This document shows positions 27,093 through 34,894 of a DNA stretch of 64,000 nt, piece after piece. Both the position numbers and the translations under genes were made by a program. A model generated the notes under the pieces. That model was given only the letters and a program-made list of their open reading frames with translations, made no database searches and was not told the DNA's origin. The stretch is taken from the NCBI GenBank assembly GCA_937859595.1, contig CALMAH010000013.1, forward strand, positions 248,001-312,000, given 5' to 3'. The first letter of the stretch is position 1, and each line of letters begins with the position of its first letter. Source of the DNA: an uncultured Acidobacteriota bacterium. Its GTDB lineage: Bacteria > Acidobacteriota > Blastocatellia > Pyrinomonadales > Pyrinomonadaceae.

Positions 27093-27153
27093 ACCACGAA
27101 GGCACGAAGACTAAAAGAAAGAAAATTACTTAGTGCCTTTGTGTCTTTGTGGT
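27093..27153. repeat. Imperfect palindrome, copy B, downstream of the GxxExxY gene
   Basis: The left arm starts ACCACGAAGGCACGAAGAC (27093-27111), identical to copy A over 19 nt. The right arm ends TGTCTTTGTGGT at 27153. The arms pair with a few mismatches. Confidence 0.85.
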
Positions 27154-27176
27154 AATAAATCCCAAAGCCTTAGAAT

Positions 27177-27758
27177 ATGCTGATGAAAATACTCATATCC
27201 TTATTGTCGATCGTACTTTTTGCACTATCGCTCTCTGCTCACGTCAACCAGTCCAGGGGATACGAATTCCAGGCGAAATACCCAGGAGTTTCCCCTGCCC
27301 AATTGAAAACCCTGCAGTCGATGAATCGGACTATTCCGATACCGTTGCCGACATGGCTGCCAACCGGTTTCACGCTGGAGAAGATACAATCCAGGCTCGG
27401 CCGCGGCGTTAAGGTATATGACAGAGAGTTCACGCTGATATTTAGGCGCAGTTTGGCGGATGGTAAGTTTCAGCAATTTGCCCTCTCTGCCGGCTTTGAA
27501 GGGCTAGGCGACCTGCTGTATGACGAGACATCGATCATCAAGTCTCCTATCGGGACCATCTACCTTCTTTACGAGCCGATCGACCCCGAAGACGGCAAAA
27601 GAATCGAAAAATACGTCATGACACAGTGGTTTCGTGTAGGAAGCCTCGACTATCACTACGTCGGCATGTACGGATATGAAGAGGGTAACGAAGACCATTT
27701 GATGATACCGCTTGCGGATACCGAGCGTATCCTGAGATCGCTGCAAAGGCTGAAATGA
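27177..27758 (+). CDS. Exported hypothetical protein
   Basis: 193 residues with a signal peptide (ILISLLSIVLFALSLSAHV). The mature part has no motif I can place: YEFQAKYPGVSPAQLKTLQSM, PIPTWLPTGFTLEKIQSRLG, YDREFTLIFRRSL, IGTIYLLYEPIDPEDGKR. It is predicted as a small alpha/beta secreted domain. Its stop overlaps the start of the deaminase gene by 4 nt (ATGA), so the two are translationally coupled although the functional link is unclear. ATG 27183 is an alternative start. Confidence 0.7.
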   Translation: MLMKILISLLSIVLFALSLSAHVNQSRGYEFQAKYPGVSPAQLKTLQSMNRTIPIPLPTWLPTGFTLEKIQSRLGRGVKVYDREFTLIFRRSLADGKFQQFALSAGFEGLGDLLYDETSIIKSPIGTIYLLYEPIDPEDGKRIEKYVMTQWFRVGSLDYHYVGMYGYEEGNEDHLMIPLADTERILRSLQRLK

Positions 27759-28180
27759 GCGTCAATGAAAATGCAATAGAGTCTGCGAGGGCACCGGAAC
27801 CTGTGGGGCTCTATCCTCATGCCAGACGGGTCGGGAATTTGCTTTTCCTGTCCGGCGTAGGCCCGCGGGAACGCGGCACCAAGAAAATACCAGGCGTGGA
27901 ATTAAACGACGTGGGCGAGATCGTCTCATACGATATCGAGACGCAGTGCCGGTCGGTGTTTCAGAATGTCCGCTATATTCTCGAGGACGCCGGTTCTTCG
28001 TGGGACAAGATAGTTGACGTCACGGTCTTCCTGACCAATATGAAAGCGGACTTTGAGGTGTATAATAAGATATACGCAGAATATTTTGCTGATAACCGTC
28101 CATGCCGAACAACGGTCGAGATAAGTTCTCTTCCCACGCCCATCGCGATCGAACTAAAGGTGATCGCGACCATCGAATAA
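27755..28180 (+). CDS. RidA-family 2-aminomuconate deaminase
   Basis: 141 residues of the YjgF/RidA fold. It differs from housekeeping RidA and resembles the 2-aminomuconate deaminases (AmnD/NbaF) of 2-aminophenol and 2-nitrobenzoate pathways: RVGNLLFLSGVGPRERG, IPGVELNDVGEIVSYDIETQCRSVFQNVRYIL, VDVTVFLTNMKADFEVYNKIYAEYF and RTTVEISSLPTPIAIELKVIA. In this context it would hydrolyse 2-aminomuconate to 4-oxalocrotonate and ammonia, directly after the ALDH step. The family call is firm; the substrate rests on sequence resemblance plus the neighbourhood. Confidence 0.82.
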   Translation: MSVNENAIESARAPEPVGLYPHARRVGNLLFLSGVGPRERGTKKIPGVELNDVGEIVSYDIETQCRSVFQNVRYILEDAGSSWDKIVDVTVFLTNMKADFEVYNKIYAEYFADNRPCRTTVEISSLPTPIAIELKVIATIE

Positions 28181-28243
28181 GTAACACATTCTTGTCACAT
28201 AACAGTCCGCGAAAGTGTTCTCTGATCGGGAGGACATTTTAGA

Positions 28244-29269
28244 ATGGATAAATTCAGAATTCTAACCATTTCGGTGGTAATTCTCTTTCTAGGCATTGCG
28301 ACCTTATTCGGATGTGCCGCCGGAACCGCAAGCAAGGACTCGGGGACTCGGGAGAGTGGAGCCCGCGATGAGTATAACTGGTCATGTTTGACCGAGAATG
28401 CCGGTTTTCCGAAGTCCTACAATTTTCCTGTCTTTGTTGTTAATGGGAAGATGTTCGCAATGCTTGGATATGGTGTTTGGTCGTCAGCAAACGGCGTGGA
28501 ATGGCAGAAAACAGAACTCGAACCAGTAAGGAAAAACGTTTACACGGGTCAATACATACAATTTCGCAACGCCGTTTATATGCTCGGCAACCACGATGGC
28601 AATTACGAACGGATCATCTTTTCCCCAAAGATCCGGCGTACGAATGACATGAAAAATTGGGAGACTCTTTCAGATCGATCCGATCTGCCCGGACGGATAT
28701 TCCCGGGGACGGTCGTCTTTCATGACAGGATCTGGATCGTAGGCGGCTATGACGGACAGCGCCACCGTAATGATATTTGGAGTTCTGCTGACGGAGTGGA
28801 ATGGCGGCAGGAAGCTGAGCAAGCGGCCTGGTCGCCGAGGGTGTCAATGGGACTTGTTGTATTTCGTGGTCGACTGTGGATGCTCGGTGGCGGAGTTATC
28901 GACGGAATGGCCGATAGGAACCCGGGTTCAAGAAACGAGATCTGGTGGACTGAAGACGGCGTCAAATGGACGCGATCCGGTTCTCGCTTGCCCTTGATTG
29001 CCGGTGGAACTCCGATCGTATTCAACGAAGAACTGTGGCTTGTCGGAGCCAACCGCGATGGAAATTTCGGCCGGGCCATGCTTGTGACTCACGACCTGGA
29101 GGAGTGGCGAGAAGAGCGCTCTCCATGGTCGCCACGCGGGGGTGTCGCTGCATGGATCTTTAATGGGAACCTATACATGACCGGAGGTAAGTTTTCATAT
29201 ACGGACGCAGGAAATGTGAACTTTGTCTATAGTAATGATGTGTGGATGATGTCAAAAAAGTCCGATTGA
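28244..29269 (+). CDS. Kelch-like beta-propeller lipoprotein
   Basis: 341 residues with a lipoprotein signal (VVILFLGIATLFGC, lipobox LFGC at about residues 21-24). The mature protein carries repeated blade signatures VWSSANGVEWQKTE, DIWSSADGVEWRQE and EIWWTEDGVKWTRS, alternating with MLGNHDG, IVGGYDG, MLGGGVIDG and MTGGKFS, as in kelch-type propellers. Directly after the lipid-anchor cysteine, a Gly/Ser/Asp-rich stretch (SKDSGTRESGARD) comes from a short DNA direct repeat (GGACTCGG twice, from 28336). No enzymatic function is apparent. Confidence 0.8.
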   Translation: MDKFRILTISVVILFLGIATLFGCAAGTASKDSGTRESGARDEYNWSCLTENAGFPKSYNFPVFVVNGKMFAMLGYGVWSSANGVEWQKTELEPVRKNVYTGQYIQFRNAVYMLGNHDGNYERIIFSPKIRRTNDMKNWETLSDRSDLPGRIFPGTVVFHDRIWIVGGYDGQRHRNDIWSSADGVEWRQEAEQAAWSPRVSMGLVVFRGRLWMLGGGVIDGMADRNPGSRNEIWWTEDGVKWTRSGSRLPLIAGGTPIVFNEELWLVGANRDGNFGRAMLVTHDLEEWREERSPWSPRGGVAAWIFNGNLYMTGGKFSYTDAGNVNFVYSNDVWMMSKKSD

Positions 29270-29393
29270 TACTATTATAGAATAATGTCTTCCGCCCTCT
29301 GAATTTGGCGACTGATTGAATTGGGTAGTTGTTTCACCGATTCAGAAGGGCAAGCAATTTGTTAGCAGATCCGAACAGAATAGGAGACCAAAT

Positions 29394-30467
29394 ATGACAG
29401 CACCAGCAGCAGAAGGAATCGCAACAAGAGGTTTTGCCACAAACGGGCCGGAAGCGAAGTTCGAGGCATTCAATTTCGCACGGCGTGAGGTCGGGCCGAA
29501 AGATATTCTCATTGACATTGAGTACTGCGGCATATGCCATTCTGATATTCATCTGGCTAAGGACGAGTGGCACGATCTAATGCCCGCGATGTATCCGATG
29601 GTGCCGGGGCACGAGATAGTAGGCCGCGTGACCCAGGTTGGCACTGACGTTACGAAATTCAAAGAAGGCGATACTGCGGGAATAGGATGTTTTGTCGATA
29701 GCTGCCGAGAATGTGTCGCATGCAACAACGGCGTGGAGCAATATTGCCTGAACGGAATGGCAATGACATACAACGGCACGGAAATGGACCGCACCACGCC
29801 GACGTTTGGAGGCTATTCGGACAAGTATGTCATTGACGAGCAGTATGCTCTTAAAGTGACCGCCGAGGGGGACCTGGCCGGTGTTGCTCCACTGCTCTGC
29901 GCGGGCATCACGACCTATTCCCCGCTTAAGAAATTCGGGGCGGGCCCCGGTAAACGCGTTGGCGTGGTTGGCCTTGGCGGACTGGGGCACATGGCCGTCA
30001 AGATCGCAAAGGCGATGGGTGCGGAGGTGACGGTCTTTAGCACGTCACCGGGTAAAGAAGCGGATGCGATGGGACTCGGGGCTGACAATTTTGTCATTAC
30101 GAAAGACCCTGACGCGCTGGCACCGATGGCGAATAGTTTCAATGTCATCATTGACACGGTTTCCGCAGATCACGACATAAATCCCTATCTGAATATGGTC
30201 GGGCTGAACGGCACGCTTGTTGTTGTCGGCTTGCCGCCATCGCCGAATATCATCCACAACGGCAGCCTCATCATGGGCAACAAGGCCGTTGCCGGTTCTC
30301 TCATTGGCGGTATTCCCGAAACACAGGAAATGCTCGATTTCTGTGCCGAACACGGTGTGACGGCCGATGTTGAGGTCATCTCTCCCGACCGCATCGAAGA
30401 AGCCTACGACCGCACCATCAAGGCCGATGTCAGGTACAGGTTTGTGATAGATATGAAGACCTCTTAG
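29394..30467 (+). CDS. Zinc-dependent NAD(P)+ alcohol/aldehyde dehydrogenase (YahK/CAD type)
   Basis: 357 residues. Catalytic zinc ligands: CGICHSDIH, GHEIVG. The structural zinc cluster is GCFVDSCRECVACNNGVEQYC. The cofactor site is GVVGLGGLGHMAVKIAKAMGAEVTVFSTSP, an NADP-type Rossmann turn. It belongs to the cinnamyl-alcohol dehydrogenase-like group that reduces various aldehydes. The start at ATG 29394 has a clean TAGGAG SD, and the frame continues upstream to 29316 without support. A role in detoxifying semialdehydes of the kynurenine route is possible but is inference from position only. Confidence 0.92.
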   Translation: MTAPAAEGIATRGFATNGPEAKFEAFNFARREVGPKDILIDIEYCGICHSDIHLAKDEWHDLMPAMYPMVPGHEIVGRVTQVGTDVTKFKEGDTAGIGCFVDSCRECVACNNGVEQYCLNGMAMTYNGTEMDRTTPTFGGYSDKYVIDEQYALKVTAEGDLAGVAPLLCAGITTYSPLKKFGAGPGKRVGVVGLGGLGHMAVKIAKAMGAEVTVFSTSPGKEADAMGLGADNFVITKDPDALAPMANSFNVIIDTVSADHDINPYLNMVGLNGTLVVVGLPPSPNIIHNGSLIMGNKAVAGSLIGGIPETQEMLDFCAEHGVTADVEVISPDRIEEAYDRTIKADVRYRFVIDMKTS

Positions 30468-30542
30468 GCAGAAATGTCGATCAAGTTCCCGCCAGACTAG
30501 GTATTGACGGTGTGTAGGAATGATGTGTATGCTTGAAACCTA

Positions 30543-30791
30543 ATGAAGCGCATAGTTCACAAAAGAGTCAACATAACGCTTCCGGAGGAAACTATTGCTA
30601 TCCTCGAGAGTGTTGCCGATAAGGGAGACCGAAGCAGCTTTATCGACGAAGCCATTCGGCTTCATGCAAAAAAAATCCGACAGAAAAGCCTCCGGCAGCG
30701 TTTGAAACAAGGGGCCATTGCCAGGGCGGACCGTGACCTCGCGATCGCAGACGAGTGGTTTGCGCTTGAAGAGGAATCGTGGCAGAAATGA
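30543..30791 (+). CDS. MazE-type ribbon-helix-helix antitoxin
   Basis: 82 residues. The N-terminus (VHKRVNITLPEETIAILESVADKGDRSSFIDEAIRLH) is a ribbon-helix-helix DNA-binding domain, and the acidic C-terminus (IADEWFALEEESWQK) is the usual toxin-wrapping tail. Its TGA overlaps the toxin ATG (ATGA at 30788-30791), the standard coupling of type II modules. It should repress its own promoter. The module sits inside the kynurenine region between the alcohol dehydrogenase and haaO. Confidence 0.88.
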   Translation: MKRIVHKRVNITLPEETIAILESVADKGDRSSFIDEAIRLHAKKIRQKSLRQRLKQGAIARADRDLAIADEWFALEEESWQK

Positions 30792-31138
30792 CGCCAAAGC
30801 GCGGTGATATCTACCTCGTAAACTTTGATCCGACGGTTGGGGCTGAGATAAGAAAAACCAGGCCTGCGGTAGTCATCCAGAATGATATTGCAAACCGCTA
30901 CAGCCCGATCACGATCGTCGCCGCGATGACGACGAAATTCGATGACGAGTTATACCCAACGGAAGTGATGGTTGCTGCATCGAGATCGGGATTGAGGCAG
31001 GATTCGGTGATCTTGCTCAATCAGATCCGCTCGATAGACAAAGCCAGATTAGTCAAGCGGGTTGGCCGTGTGGACGAAACCACTCTCAAACGTATACGCC
31101 GTGGTTTGCAGATCAGTTTGGGCCTGATTGAATTTTAG
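30788..31138 (+). CDS. MazF/PemK-type endoribonuclease toxin
   Basis: 116 residues with the MazF signatures KRGDIYLVNFDPTVGAEIRKTRPAVVIQND, SPITIVAAMTT and DSVILLNQIRSIDKARL. Members cut mRNA at short specific sequences. ATG 30788 overlaps the antitoxin stop; GTG 30779 is in frame but less likely. Its TAG stop (31136-31138) is only 1 nt before the first possible haaO ATG (31140), so ribosomes leaving mazF could reinitiate on haaO. Confidence 0.9.
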   Translation: MTPKRGDIYLVNFDPTVGAEIRKTRPAVVIQNDIANRYSPITIVAAMTTKFDDELYPTEVMVAASRSGLRQDSVILLNQIRSIDKARLVKRVGRVDETTLKRIRRGLQISLGLIEF

Positions 31139-31142
31139 AATG

Positions 31143-31667
31143 ATGAGTATTCGCCGCCCTTTCAATTTCAAACAGTGGATCGACGAGCACCGGCATCTGT
31201 TAAAGCCGCCGGTCGGGAATCAATGTGTTTATAACGACGACGATTTTATCGTGATGGTCGTCGGCGGGCCGAATTCGCGAAAGGACTATCACTGGGACGA
31301 GGGCGAGGAACTTTTTTATCAGCTAGAGGGCGACATCAAGGTACAGATCCAAGAGGACGGAAAGGCAGTTGAGGTGCCGATCCGCGAGGGAGAAATGTTT
31401 CTCCTCCCGCCGCGCATCCCTCACAATCCCATTCGCGGCGAGAACACCATCGGCCTCGTCATCGAACGCAAACGCCGCGAGGGCGAGCTCGACGGCCTGC
31501 TCTGGTTCTGTGAGAACTGCAACGAAAAGCTCTACGAAGAATACTTCCAGCTCGAAGACATCACCACCCAATTCCAGGGCGTCTTCAAAAAATTCTACGG
31601 CAACAAAGACCTTCGCACCTGTAAAAAATGCGGGGCCGTAATGGAACCGCCGCCGGTCGCTTCGTGA
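31143..31667 (+). CDS. haaO: 3-hydroxyanthranilate 3,4-dioxygenase
   Basis: 174 residues, cupin fold. Opens the ring of 3-hydroxyanthranilate to 2-amino-3-carboxymuconate semialdehyde (ACMS). The iron ligands lie in DYHWDEGEELFYQLEGD (His, Glu) and PPRIPHNPIRG (His). The C-terminal rubredoxin-like iron site is complete (CENC...CKKCG), as in bacterial members. ATG 31140 is in the same frame with one extra Met, so the true start is uncertain by one codon. It is placed immediately after mazF with no independent promoter space. Confidence 0.95.
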   Translation: MSIRRPFNFKQWIDEHRHLLKPPVGNQCVYNDDDFIVMVVGGPNSRKDYHWDEGEELFYQLEGDIKVQIQEDGKAVEVPIREGEMFLLPPRIPHNPIRGENTIGLVIERKRREGELDGLLWFCENCNEKLYEEYFQLEDITTQFQGVFKKFYGNKDLRTCKKCGAVMEPPPVAS

Positions 31668-31732
31668 AACAGCCTATTGCAGCACTCTTTCGATAGACGG
31701 ATCCCTGCCGTTCTGAGGGAAACTGAACGACA

Positions 31733-32518
31733 ATGACGCTTGTTTCAAGTAACGATGTGGATCATCTATCGGCGAAAGGGTGGGTGCTGGTCAGGAACGT
31801 CGCGAGAGATCATGAGATCGCAGCATTGAGATCTGCAGTTTCGTCAGCGGTAGAACGGTTCGCGGCAGAGGCTAGAAGTCTCGACCAACGCGACACTTAT
31901 AGCAAGGCGTTTCTACAGGTGACTGATCTATGGCAAAAGGACGGAGCGGTCCGGGCGGGTGTTTTCACTCGCCGCTTTGCTCAGGTCGCCGCGGATCTTC
32001 TTGGTGTCGAACGGGTTCGCCTTTACCACGACCAGGCGCTATTCAAGGAACCGGGCGGCGGGCCGACCCCATGGCACCAGGATATGTATTATTGGCCGCT
32101 CGCGACCGAAAAAACCGTGACGATGTGGATGCCCCTGGTCGACGTCACCGAAGAGATGGGCCTTATGCGGTTTGCCGAAGGCTCTCACAAAGATCTTCGT
32201 CGCACTGACCTCGAGATCTCGGACGAAAGCGAGGCATTTTATTCGGCTCAGATTTCTGACCACGGGTACAGGGTCGGCGGGCCGGAGGCGATGCGGGCCG
32301 GCGATGCAACATTTCATCTCGGCTGGACGATCCATTCTGCCGGTCCGAACCTGACAACCGACCGAATGCGCGAGATAATGACGGTGATCTATTTTCCCGA
32401 CGGGACGCGGATCCTCGAACCGGCGAATACACATCAACGTGCCGACCTTTCGGCATTTCTTGGCGGCCGGCTCCCTGGCGACCTTGCGGATTCCGACCAA
32501 AACCCTGTATTGAATTAG
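31733..32518 (+). CDS. Phytanoyl-CoA dioxygenase (PhyH)-family Fe(II)/2-oxoglutarate oxygenase
   Basis: 261 residues. The metal-binding triad is visible: H-x-D in TPWHQDMYYWPL near residues 114-116 and the distal His in FHLGWTIHSAGPN near 200, followed by an Arg in TTDRMREIMTVIY for 2-oxoglutarate. The substrate is unknown. It lies between haaO and the ACMS decarboxylase gene, with 2 nt to the latter. That fixed place suggests a role linked to tryptophan-derived metabolites, but no standard kynurenine step needs such an enzyme. Confidence 0.88.
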   Translation: MTLVSSNDVDHLSAKGWVLVRNVARDHEIAALRSAVSSAVERFAAEARSLDQRDTYSKAFLQVTDLWQKDGAVRAGVFTRRFAQVAADLLGVERVRLYHDQALFKEPGGGPTPWHQDMYYWPLATEKTVTMWMPLVDVTEEMGLMRFAEGSHKDLRRTDLEISDESEAFYSAQISDHGYRVGGPEAMRAGDATFHLGWTIHSAGPNLTTDRMREIMTVIYFPDGTRILEPANTHQRADLSAFLGGRLPGDLADSDQNPVLN

Positions 32519-32520
32519 AA

Positions 32521-33528
32521 GTGCTCAAGATCGACGTCCATACACATATTCTTCCCAAGGACATTCCGGCGTGGAAAGACCGGTTCGGCTATGGCGGGTT
32601 TATTTCGCTCGATCATTACCGGCCGTGCTCTGCCCACATGGTGCGGGACGACGGCAAGCAATTTCGCGATATCGAGTCAAACTGTTGGGACCCTGCCAAG
32701 CGTATCGAAGAAATGGACGCTCATGGCGTCGGCGTCCAGGTTTTATCTACTGTTCCGGTAATGTTCAGCTACTGGACGAAACCGGCAGATGGCCTCGAGA
32801 TCGCCAGATTCCTTAATGACCACATCGCGGAGATCGTCTCAGAGTACCCCCTGCGATTTGTAGGTTTGGGGACGATCCCGATGCAGGATACTAAGTTGTC
32901 CATAAAGGAACTCGCACGCTGTAAGGCGATCGGGCTCGCCGGTGTGCAGATCGGGACGAATGTAAATCAGCAAAACCTGGGCGACCCGCAGTTTTTCGAT
33001 CTCTTCAAGGCGTGCGAAGAGTTAGGCGTAGCCGTTTTCGTACACCCGTGGGAGATGATGGGCGAAGAACACATGCAGAAATACTGGCTACCGTGGCTGG
33101 TCGGAATGCCTGCAGAGACTTCGCGGGCTATCTGTTCGATGATCTTTTCGGGTGTGCTTGAAAGATGCCCCCGGCTTCGTGTCTGTTTTGCTCACGGTGG
33201 CGGCTCATTTCCGGCAACGATCGGCAGGATAGAACATGGTTTTCTCGTCCGGCCCGACCTGTTTCCCGACAATCCGCACAGCCCTCGAAAATATCTGAGC
33301 CGGATATATTTCGATTCGCTGGTCCATGAAAAGCAAAAGCTCGAATACCTGGTCAGCCTGGTCGGGGCAGATCAGGTGATGCTGGGCACCGACTATCCTT
33401 TTCCACTGGGCGAACTTGAACCCGGAAAGCTAATAGAATCCATGCCTTACGACGAGGTCGTAATCGAAATGCTGCTGCATGGAGCGGCATTGAACTGGTT
33501 GGCGATGGAAAGGTCGAGATTCGAATGA
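32521..33528 (+). CDS. 2-amino-3-carboxymuconate-6-semialdehyde decarboxylase (ACMSD)
   Basis: 335 residues, amidohydrolase superfamily. Decarboxylates ACMS to 2-aminomuconate semialdehyde, diverting it from spontaneous cyclisation to quinolinate. The zinc site is complete: HTH at residues 7-9, FVHPWEMMG, FAHGGGSFP and GTDYPFPLGE. IDVHTHILPKDIPAW and YWLPWLVGMPAET are typical of the ACMSD subgroup. The start is GTG 32521, just after the PhyH stop. Its end overlaps kynU by 4 nt (ATGA). Confidence 0.93.
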   Translation: MLKIDVHTHILPKDIPAWKDRFGYGGFISLDHYRPCSAHMVRDDGKQFRDIESNCWDPAKRIEEMDAHGVGVQVLSTVPVMFSYWTKPADGLEIARFLNDHIAEIVSEYPLRFVGLGTIPMQDTKLSIKELARCKAIGLAGVQIGTNVNQQNLGDPQFFDLFKACEELGVAVFVHPWEMMGEEHMQKYWLPWLVGMPAETSRAICSMIFSGVLERCPRLRVCFAHGGGSFPATIGRIEHGFLVRPDLFPDNPHSPRKYLSRIYFDSLVHEKQKLEYLVSLVGADQVMLGTDYPFPLGELEPGKLIESMPYDEVVIEMLLHGAALNWLAMERSRFE

Positions 33529-34826
33529 TGATGAGCGGCGCTCACAACTTCACTCTGCCGGCGGACCGGTTAGATGCAGAAGACCGTCTAACCGCCTTTA
33601 GGAGCATGTTCCTGTTCCCGTCGGGTGCCGATGGAAATGAGCTTATCTACTTCACGGGTAATTCGCTCGGGCTTCAGCCAAAGACAGCGAGAAAATATAT
33701 CGAAGAAGAGCTCGACGATTGGGCCCGGCTCGGCGTTGAGGGCCATTTGCATGCCCGGCATCCATGGCTTCCCTACCACGAGTTCGTCACTGCATCGCTT
33801 GCTCGCCTTGTCGGTGCAAAACCTATCGAGGTCGTTGCGATGAATTCGCTTACGGTAAATCTGCATCTTCTGATGGTCTCTTTCTATCGGCCTACACCGG
33901 AACGTTACAAGATCGCCATCGAAAAGGGCGCGTTTCCGTCAGATCAATATGCCGTGGAATCGCAGGTTCGATTTCACGGGTTTGAAAGAAGCAAAGTTGG
34001 TGCAGGCCGGGACGCCCGCGATCCGGTCATAGAATTGGCCCCGCGTGAGGGCGAGGCCTGTCTGCGGACGGAAGACATCATCGAAACCATCGAACGCGAG
34101 GGTGACAGCATCTCGTTGATACTGTTAGGCGGGGTGAACTATTACACCGGGCAGGCCTTTGATATGAAGTCGATCACCGAGGCCGGCCACAAGAAAGGCT
34201 GCGTTGTCGGATTCGACCTTGCCCATGCCGCCGGGAATCTGATCCTGGAACTGCACGACTGGAACGTGGACTTTGCGGCTTGGTGCTCGTATAAATATCT
34301 CAATGCAGGGCCCGGCGGCATTGCCGGCATCTTCGTCCACGAACGCCACGCTGAGGCATTCGATCTTCCGCGTTTTGCGGGGTGGTGGGGGCATGATAAA
34401 GAGACGCGTTTTTTAATGGGGCCTGAATTTCACCCACTTGCCGGAGCAGAAGGCTGGCAGCTGTCAAACCCGCCGATCTTTCAGCTAGCTGCGCTCAGAG
34501 CCTCACTTGAGATCTTCGACGAAGCCACGATGCCGGCGCTTCGTGAAAAGTCCACAAAGTTGACCGGCTATCTGGAATCTTTGCTTAAACAGATCCAATC
34601 CGACCGCATCGAAATTATTACGCCCGGCGATCCTGAACAACGCGGCTGCCAGCTTTCGATACGTGTTCGAAACGCTGACAAAGGGCTATTCGACGCGCTA
34701 AGCGAACACGGCGTCGTTGCCGATTGGCGCGAGCCTGATGTTATTCGCGTTGCGCCGGTCCCCCTATATAACTCATTCCAGGACGTTTACCGCTTCTCTG
34801 AGGTGCTGGCGGCCTGCCTGCGCTAA
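33525..34826 (+). CDS. kynU: Kynureninase
   Basis: 433-residue PLP enzyme. Cleaves 3-hydroxykynurenine to 3-hydroxyanthranilate and alanine (or kynurenine to anthranilate). Family motifs: YFTGNSLGLQPKTARKYIEEELDDWARLGVEGH, the aspartate in GFDLAHAAGN, and the Schiff-base lysine in AWCSYKYLNAGPGGIAG near residue 255, then GWWGHDKETRFLM. Overlaps the ACMSD gene by 4 nt. The neighbourhood of kmo and haaO indicates 3-hydroxykynurenine as the main substrate. Confidence 0.95.
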   Translation: MMMSGAHNFTLPADRLDAEDRLTAFRSMFLFPSGADGNELIYFTGNSLGLQPKTARKYIEEELDDWARLGVEGHLHARHPWLPYHEFVTASLARLVGAKPIEVVAMNSLTVNLHLLMVSFYRPTPERYKIAIEKGAFPSDQYAVESQVRFHGFERSKVGAGRDARDPVIELAPREGEACLRTEDIIETIEREGDSISLILLGGVNYYTGQAFDMKSITEAGHKKGCVVGFDLAHAAGNLILELHDWNVDFAAWCSYKYLNAGPGGIAGIFVHERHAEAFDLPRFAGWWGHDKETRFLMGPEFHPLAGAEGWQLSNPPIFQLAALRASLEIFDEATMPALREKSTKLTGYLESLLKQIQSDRIEIITPGDPEQRGCQLSIRVRNADKGLFDALSEHGVVADWREPDVIRVAPVPLYNSFQDVYRFSEVLAACLR

Positions 34827-34894
34827 AATAGAGGTATTCGCTTCGGCTGAACCTGTATAAGGCCTCGCACAATTCACGTCAACCGGGAGGCAAG

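Noticed and set aside
27755..28180. RidA protein considered as housekeeping enamine deaminase
   Set aside because: Sequence features such as IPGVELNDVGEIVSYDIETQ fit the 2-aminomuconate deaminase branch, and it lies in the matching pathway. Generic RidA remains a fallback only.
33525..34826. Kynureninase gene considered as EgtE-type C-S lyase for ergothioneine
   Set aside because: It has kynureninase-specific motifs (NSLGLQPKTARKYIEEELDDW) and is flanked by kynurenine genes. egtB-egtD are 25 kb away.
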